Source: Azospira inquinata
GTDB lineage: Bacteria; Pseudomonadota; Gammaproteobacteria; Burkholderiales; Rhodocyclaceae
Assembly: GCF_018905915.1 (NCBI RefSeq)
Contig: NZ_CP064782.1
Coordinates: 496,001-560,000, forward strand
Direction: 5' to 3'
Length of the DNA stretch: 64,000 nucleotides
The notes under the pieces were generated by a model. That model was not told the origin of the DNA and searched no databases. It saw only the letters and a program-made list of their open reading frames with translations. Within the stretch, counting starts at the first letter, position 1. Each line of letters begins with the position of its first letter. This document shows, piece by piece, positions 57,914-64,000 of the stretch. A program made the position numbers and the translations under genes.

Positions 57914-58510
57914 TTACGCTCCCTTCTTGTCTTCGCCAATCATCAGGCGGGTATCAGAGAGATACATGTGGGGCGGGACTTCCAAGTTGAGCGGCGCGGG
58001 TTTGCTCTTGAAAACCCGACCGGCCAAGTCGAAGGTGGAACCGTGGCAGGGGCAAAGGAAACCACCCAGCCATTCTCCGGGCATCCCTTCTTCCGTACCA
58101 GACTTGAACTTGGAACCGGGAGAACAGCCCAAGTGGGTGCAGATACCGATGGCCACCAGGTATTCAGGCTTGATGGACCGGTGTTCGTTGGTGCAGTAGG
58201 TCGGTTGCTGGGGCTTTTCGGACTTGGGGTCCAACACTGCGCCATCCAGCTTGGGCAGGGTCGCCAGCATTTCCTTGGTGCGGTTAATAATCCACACCGG
58301 TTTGCCGCGCCACTCCACGGTCATCATTTGGCCCGGCTCCAGCTTGGAAATATCCACTTCCACCGGAGCGCCAGCCGCCTTGGCACGCTCGGACGGCAGC
58401 ATGCTGGAGACGAACGGCACGAGGGTGGCGACTGCCCCCACTCCACCGACGGCCGCAGTAGCGACCAGCAAGCGCCGCCTCCCGCAGTCCACTTTGTTCT
58501 CTTTGCTCAT
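57914..58510 (-). CDS. petA: Ubiquinol-cytochrome c reductase, Rieske iron-sulfur subunit
   Basis: A 198-aa Rieske protein. A twin-arginine-type start (CGRRRLLVATAA) and one membrane helix precede the periplasmic domain. The [2Fe-2S] ligands are in CTHLGCSPG and CPCHGSTFD. It takes the first electron from ubiquinol at the bc1 complex. It is first in the operon. A TATAAT box is seen about 90 bp upstream. Confidence 0.97.
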   Translation of the reverse strand: MSKENKVDCGRRRLLVATAAVGGVGAVATLVPFVSSMLPSERAKAAGAPVEVDISKLEPGQMMTVEWRGKPVWIINRTKEMLATLPKLDGAVLDPKSEKPQQPTYCTNEHRSIKPEYLVAIGICTHLGCSPGSKFKSGTEEGMPGEWLGGFLCPCHGSTFDLAGRVFKSKPAPLNLEVPPHMYLSDTRLMIGEDKKGA

Positions 58511-58596
58511 AGCGCTGATCCCTAAACTTAGAACGTAGAAAATTTTTGAAAGGCAAACCGCACACTATCCGACGATTAGCCGAATAAAACTTTGTG

Positions 58597-58602
58597 ATTA
58601 TA
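58597..58602 (-). promoter_or_regulatory. -10 box of the petABC operon
   Basis: Consensus TATAAT on the minus strand, 87 bp upstream of the petA start codon, in an AT-rich patch. The -35 element is not obvious, so an activator or extended -10 may be used. Confidence 0.5.
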
Positions 58603-58656
58603 CTTGAATCGCTCCGGGAACTGGAAGGCGGCCCCGAGGATCAAAGGCCCTTTTTA

Positions 58657-59259
58657 TCAGGCTTTATCCGGGTCCCGCCGGTCCCGCAGGGCCTGGGCTA
58701 AGGTACCCGGGTCCACAAATTCCAACTCGCCCCCCACCGGCACACCCCGGGCAATACGGCTAACCTTAAGGCCCCGAGCCTTAAGCAGCTCCCCCAGATA
58801 GTGGGCGGTGGCCTCCCCTTCGTTGGTGTAATTGGTGGCAAGAATCACTTCTTGAACCGTGCCGTCGTCCGCCCGGGTAAGCAGGCGATCCAGGCCTAAA
58901 TCCTTGGGCCCCAGGCCGTCCAGGGGGGAAAGGCGGCCCATGAGTACATAGTAAAGCCCGTTATAAGCCAGGGTCTGCTCCACCATATTCATGTCCACCG
59001 GGGTTTCCACCACACACAGCAGACTGGCGTCCCGCTTGGGGGAAGCACAGCGCTCACAGACTTCCTGCTCGGTCAGGGTATTGCACCGGGCACAATGACG
59101 CAGCCGCTGCAGGGCGTCCTGCAAAGCCCCCACCAAACGCTGGGCCCCTTGCCGATCCTGTTGCAGCAAATGAAACGCCATGCGCTGGGCGGATTTTGGC
59201 CCGACGCCGGGCAGGCAGCGCAACGCGGCCACCAGCCCGTCCAGACTGTTACCGATCAT
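58657..59259 (-). CDS. recR: Recombination protein RecR
   Basis: A 200-aa RecR with the helix-hairpin-helix region ([19 protein letters not shown]), the C4 zinc finger [16 protein letters not shown], and a Toprim domain ([36 protein letters not shown]). It acts with RecF and RecO in gap repair. It shares one base with the ebfC stop codon (TGATG), showing translational coupling in dnaX-ebfC-recR. Confidence 0.97.
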   Translation of the reverse strand: MIGNSLDGLVAALRCLPGVGPKSAQRMAFHLLQQDRQGAQRLVGALQDALQRLRHCARCNTLTEQEVCERCASPKRDASLLCVVETPVDMNMVEQTLAYNGLYYVLMGRLSPLDGLGPKDLGLDRLLTRADDGTVQEVILATNYTNEGEATAHYLGELLKARGLKVSRIARGVPVGGELEFVDPGTLAQALRDRRDPDKA

Positions 59260-59582
59260 CAGAAGGGGAGCTTCAACCCGGGGGGCAGATTCAGGCCGGA
59301 GGTAAAGCCGGACATTTTATCCTTGGTCAGCTCTTCACCCCGACGCACCGCATCATTAACGGCTGCGGCAATCAGGTCTTCCAGCATTTCCTTATCGTCC
59401 ATCACGGAAGGATCAATGCTGACCCGCCGGACGTCATGGGCGCAGGTCATTTGCACCTTGACCATCCCAGCCCCGGCCTGACCTTCCACTTCCAGCAGGC
59501 TCAGTTCTTCCTGGGCTTTGCGCATATTTTCCTGCATCTGCTGGGCTTGTTTCATCAGCCCGGCAATTCCACCCTTCATCAT
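59259..59582 (-). CDS. ebfC: Nucleoid-associated protein, YbaB/EbfC family
   Basis: A 107-aa protein of the YbaB/EbfC family ([46 protein letters not shown]). It binds DNA as a dimer. GAGGAG lies upstream of ATG 59582. Its position between dnaX and recR is the standard one in bacteria. Confidence 0.96.
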   Translation of the reverse strand: MMKGGIAGLMKQAQQMQENMRKAQEELSLLEVEGQAGAGMVKVQMTCAHDVRRVSIDPSVMDDKEMLEDLIAAAVNDAVRRGEELTKDKMSGFTSGLNLPPGLKLPF

Positions 59583-59592
59583 AAAGGTCTCC

Positions 59593-61212
59593 TCAAAGGG
59601 GTTTAATGGATGATTGAATCAACGTGGCGTCCAGCAACTGCACCGCCGCGTTAACAAAAGAATCTTGGGCCAGGGCCTCGGTAGCCTGGGCCAGCCTGGC
59701 TTTACGGGCCTTGGAAGCTTTAATGGCCGGCGTGTCCCCTGCCACGTCCCCCACCTGGATATGTAAGGACACTGGCCGCCCCAAGCGGGCCTGGAGCGCT
59801 TCCCGGAGTTTATCCTGAGAGGCCTTCAAAAGGAGATGGGATTTATCCTGGGCCAGACGTAAATTCACCGCCCCTTCAACCAGGGATTCCAACAAACAGT
59901 TCTGGGCCAGCTCCCGGGCCATGCCGCCGATGTCCAATTGACGCAACAGGCCTTCCCAGGTGCTAGGCACCTCCAGTTCCCCAGAGGCCTCGGACACGGG
60001 GGCCACCTCCGCCTTAGTCTGGGGAGCGGGGGAAGGTTCCTGGGCAGGAGGCGTTGAGCGGGAACCTGGGCGCTCAGCGCTCGAAGCTTTTTTTGCTGGA
60101 GTCTCGGGGGGAGGCGCCCCCAGCCCTTTGGCAGGGGAAAACGTTAGCAAACGCAGCAGGGTGACGAGAAAACCGCTGTAGGGATCTGGAGCCAAGGGCA
60201 GGTCTTTACGTCCCTGAATCAATATCTGGTAGGCCAACTGCAAGCCTTCGGGATCGAAACGCTCCGCCAATCCCTGCAAGACTTCCCGGTCAGGAGCATC
60301 CGGGGGTAAAGCCCCCGGCGCCAACTGGGCCACCTGGATTTGGGTTGCCAAAACAGCCAACTCTTCCAGGGCGGAGTTGAAAGAGAGGGATTGGGCCGCC
60401 ATATCACCGGCCACACGAACCAGCGCCTCCCCATCCCCCGCCAGAACGTGGTTCAGAATCGCCGTCAAATGGCCCCGATCCACCGTCCCCAGCATTTCCC
60501 GGACTAGGGCGCTTTCCACTTTACCACTGCCGTAGGCAATGGCTTGATCCAATAGGGAAAGGGCATCCCGCATACTGCCATTGGCAGAGCGGGCCAGCAT
60601 AGAAAGTCCCTCGCCCTCAAACGGAATCTGTTCCTGGCCCAGAATATAGGCTAGGTGATCCACAATGGCGTTGATGGGCATCTGCTTCAGATTGAACTGC
60701 AAGCAGCGAGACAGAACCGTCACGGGAATTTTCTGGGGGTCCGTGGTGGCCAGAATAAACTTCACATGTTCGGGGGGCTCTTCCAAGGTCTTCAACATGG
60801 CGTTGAAAGCCGAATTGGAGAGCATATGGACTTCGTCAATGACGTAGACCTTGAACCGGCCACGGGTGGGCGCATACACCGCATTTTCCAGCAGCATGCG
60901 CATTTCATCGACTCGGGTATTGGTGGCCGCATCCACCTCCAGCAAATCCACAAAGCGACCGCTATCGATTTCCTTGCAGGCAGAACATTCGCCGCAGGGC
61001 TCGGGGGTAATGCCCTTTTCGCAATTCAGGGATTTCGCCAGAATGCGGGCCAGGGTAGTTTTTCCCACCCCTCGGGTGCCCGTAAATAGATAGGCGTGAT
61101 GTAGTCGGTTTTCCGCGAGCGCATGGGTCAATGCCTTAACAACGTGCTCCTGCCCCACAAGACTCGCAAAGTTCCGTGGGCGCCATTTCCGCGCCAAGAC
61201 CTGATAACTCAT
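59593..61212 (-). CDS. dnaX: DNA polymerase III subunits gamma/tau
   Basis: A 539-aa clamp-loader ATPase. Walker A GTRGVGKT at 45-52, a C4 zinc module (Cys64, 73, 76, 79) and DEVHMLS are clear. The C-terminal third is Pro/Ala-rich and then carries a tau-specific domain. ATG 61212 gives the family start [12 protein letters not shown]; the extended frame is not used. I did not find an obvious frameshift site. It is followed directly by ebfC, 10 bp downstream. Confidence 0.96.
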   Translation of the reverse strand: MSYQVLARKWRPRNFASLVGQEHVVKALTHALAENRLHHAYLFTGTRGVGKTTLARILAKSLNCEKGITPEPCGECSACKEIDSGRFVDLLEVDAATNTRVDEMRMLLENAVYAPTRGRFKVYVIDEVHMLSNSAFNAMLKTLEEPPEHVKFILATTDPQKIPVTVLSRCLQFNLKQMPINAIVDHLAYILGQEQIPFEGEGLSMLARSANGSMRDALSLLDQAIAYGSGKVESALVREMLGTVDRGHLTAILNHVLAGDGEALVRVAGDMAAQSLSFNSALEELAVLATQIQVAQLAPGALPPDAPDREVLQGLAERFDPEGLQLAYQILIQGRKDLPLAPDPYSGFLVTLLRLLTFSPAKGLGAPPPETPAKKASSAERPGSRSTPPAQEPSPAPQTKAEVAPVSEASGELEVPSTWEGLLRQLDIGGMARELAQNCLLESLVEGAVNLRLAQDKSHLLLKASQDKLREALQARLGRPVSLHIQVGDVAGDTPAIKASKARKARLAQATEALAQDSFVNAAVQLLDATLIQSSIKPL

Positions 61213-61262
61213 AGTCGCATCGACAAAAGGGGAATCGGATATTCCGCCCGTAAAAACAAAAG

Positions 61263-61361
61263 TGGCGAGCCTTACCCCCGGCACTTGCAGTAAGTAGCTG
61301 TGGCTGCTTCCTTCCGGACCTGACCCGATTCACTACCCTGCAATGCGGGGAGACCCGCCGA
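61263..61361 (-). ncRNA. ffs: Signal recognition particle 4.5S RNA
   Basis: The transcript contains the nearly invariant core GGTCAGGTCCGG and AAGGAAGCAGCC, flanked by complementary arms (GGCG/CGCC at the ends; GCATTGCAG/CTGCAAGTGC region). It pairs with Ffh in co-translational targeting. Ends are approximate (about 99 nt). A consensus promoter lies directly upstream, and the position just before dnaX is common in this group. Confidence 0.93.
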
Positions 61362-61366
61362 GGGCC

Positions 61367-61396
61367 ATTATACTGGGGAACGGGGGAATACACCAA
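61367..61396 (-). promoter_or_regulatory. Promoter of ffs
   Basis: A -10 TATAAT at 61367-61372 and a -35-like TTGGTG at 61391-61396 (minus strand), 18 bp spacing. The start would fall at about 61360-61361. Confidence 0.75.
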
Positions 61397-61399
61397 TAA

Positions 61400-61702
61400 A
61401 CAGGATGGAGGAAGCTGTACGAGTTAATCACGGAGACGCAGAAGGACGTCACGGGGATCATGGAGGAGCACTACAACAGCCTGTCCCAGCGGGCGGCGTC
61501 GGCGATTGAAACGTCTTCGTCCAAGGCGCCGTTGGGAGGCGACGTAATGGCGGCCGCCATGAAGACCCTGATGGGAGCCTCCACCCAGGCTTTCGAGAAC
61601 TTCACGAAGTTGAGCAAGCAGATCACAGAGATAACGGAGGGAGGGGTAACGGCGGGGAGCGTGACGGCGAAGGCAGCGCGGAGCACGGCGAAGAAAGCGT
61701 AA
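61400..61702 (+). pseudogene. 5'-truncated phasin remnant
   Basis: The frame opens after a stop at 61397 and runs without an ATG until 61460. Yet the residues before it (LYELITETQKDVTGIM) continue the phasin pattern, so the break is real: the N-terminal third or more of the gene is missing. The rest (MEEHYNSLSQRAASAIE, then MAAAMKTLMGASTQAFENFTKL and a Lys/Ala-rich tail TAKAARSTAKKA) matches the C-terminal half of PhaP-type phasins, which coat polyhydroxyalkanoate granules. An 80-aa product from ATG 61460 is possible but weakly initiated. The region uses more A/G-rich codons than its neighbours. A terminator follows. Confidence 0.7.
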
Positions 61703-61724
61703 GCCAAGGAATAGGAAGAAATGG

Positions 61725-61749
61725 AACCCGGCGGAAGCCGGGTTTTTTT
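61725..61749 (+). terminator. Terminator of the phasin remnant
   Basis: AACCCGGC (61725-61732) pairs with GCCGGGTT (61737-61744), GGAA loop, then a T run. Confidence 0.9.
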
Positions 61750-61933
61750 ATGGGGGGGGCTGGGGGAAGGAGTTGGCGGGAAGCGCTGGCGGCGGGGAGA
61801 AAGGAAGCCTAGAGAGGGGATGCAGGGGTTTTCTCCGTCGGAGGCCGGGAAGCCCACAGCGGATAGCCTAGGCAGCAAGGAAACAAGGAGAGGGAGGAAG
61901 GTAAAGCGAGGAGAAACGAGTGGGGGGAGATAC

Positions 61934-61972
61934 AAAAGTAAAAGCCCCCGCCAAGAGAATGGCAGGGGCTTT
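61934..61972 (-). terminator. rRNA operon terminator
   Basis: A 12-bp stem with one mismatch (61941-61952 with 61961-61972), followed on the minus strand by TTTTACTTTTG. It lies 10 bp past the 3' end of 5S rRNA. Confidence 0.85.
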
Positions 61973-61981
61973 TGAGGAGGA

Positions 61982-62096
61982 GCCTGGCGGTGACCTACTT
62001 TCGCACAAGAGATATGCACTATCATCGGCGCAACTCCGTTTCACGGTCCTGTTCGGGATGGGAAGGGGTGGGTCCAGAGCGCTATGGCCGCCAAGC
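61982..62096 (-). rRNA. rrf: 5S ribosomal RNA
   Basis: About 115 nt with the 5S hallmarks: 5' GCTTGGCGGCCATAGCG, the CCATCCCGAAC loop, and a 3' end complementary to the 5' (GCCAGGC). It follows 23S on the minus strand with a spacer of about 85 bp. Ends are approximate. Confidence 0.95.
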
Positions 62097-62180
62097 GTAA
62101 CTTGTCCGTGCTCCGCTAGGCGGGGCACGCAAAAAGGAGAAAGAGTTGTGATTGCAGCTGAGTTGCTACTTAAAGTTATA

Positions 62181-64000
<1,820 letters not shown>

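Noticed and set aside
56516..58525. 669-codon open frame on the plus strand
   Set aside because: Antisense to the whole petABC operon, whose genes are certain.
61136..61396. 86-codon minus-strand frame
   Set aside because: It overlaps the 4.5S RNA and its promoter; the RNA assignment explains the sequence.

Overview
The window is GC-rich, densely coded bacterial chromosome, most likely from a betaproteobacterium of the Rhodocyclales (Azospira/Dechlorosoma-like). This placement is inferred from gene order and protein families: petABC-sspA-sspB, ffs-dnaX-ebfC-recR, cytochrome-c-type nitric oxide reductase, flavocytochrome c sulfide dehydrogenase, a phasin remnant, and many Rhodocyclales-style signalling proteins. 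No database search was possible. There is no CRISPR array, prophage or insertion sequence.

Layout. 1-3.5 kb: the 3' part of norD converges on a norC-norB operon that has a perfect FNR-type site upstream. 4.2-9.6 kb: a TonB-dependent receptor followed by a cytochrome c fused to a sulfite-oxidase-like domain, then a two-gene sulfide dehydrogenase (cytochrome plus flavoprotein). 9.8-15.3 kb: a periplasmic protein with two PilJ/NIT-type motifs, tRNA-Arg(CCT), a divergent amidohydrolase/LysR pair, a Lys/Ala-rich exported protein and a bestrophin-like channel. 15.3-21.7 kb: a tetR-MFP-RND-OMF efflux operon on the minus strand. 21.9-26.9 kb: two small exported or low-complexity proteins, acyl-CoA dehydrogenase, SDR 3-hydroxyacyl-CoA dehydrogenase and an AraC-type regulator. 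26.9-29.2 kb: cstA-ybdD (pyruvate/peptide uptake). 29.7-36.3 kb: a second RND efflux system with a divergent TetR gene and an AcrR-like operator.

37-46 kb is a signalling block: HD-GYP protein, histidine kinase plus receiver, and an operon of REC-HD-GYP, FIST and a hybrid kinase. A third HD-GYP protein (with GAF) is at 50-51 kb. Between and after these lie a LysR/EamA exporter/tautomerase unit, a spermidine-synthase-like protein, a GT4 glycosyltransferase and ybiB-cbiX. 54.7-61.4 kb is housekeeping: sspB, sspA, the bc1 complex (petC, petB, petA), recR, ebfC, dnaX and 4.5S RNA. The right edge holds a 5'-truncated phasin remnant and the 5S and 3' 23S part of an rRNA operon on the minus strand.

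Functionally, NO reductase, sulfide dehydrogenase and the bc1 complex suggest a facultative denitrifier that can feed sulfide electrons into cytochrome c. The two RND pumps and three HD-GYP phosphodiesterases suggest heavy investment in efflux and c-di-GMP control. Many start codons were moved downstream from the longest open frame because of ribosome-binding sites, signal peptides or family starts.
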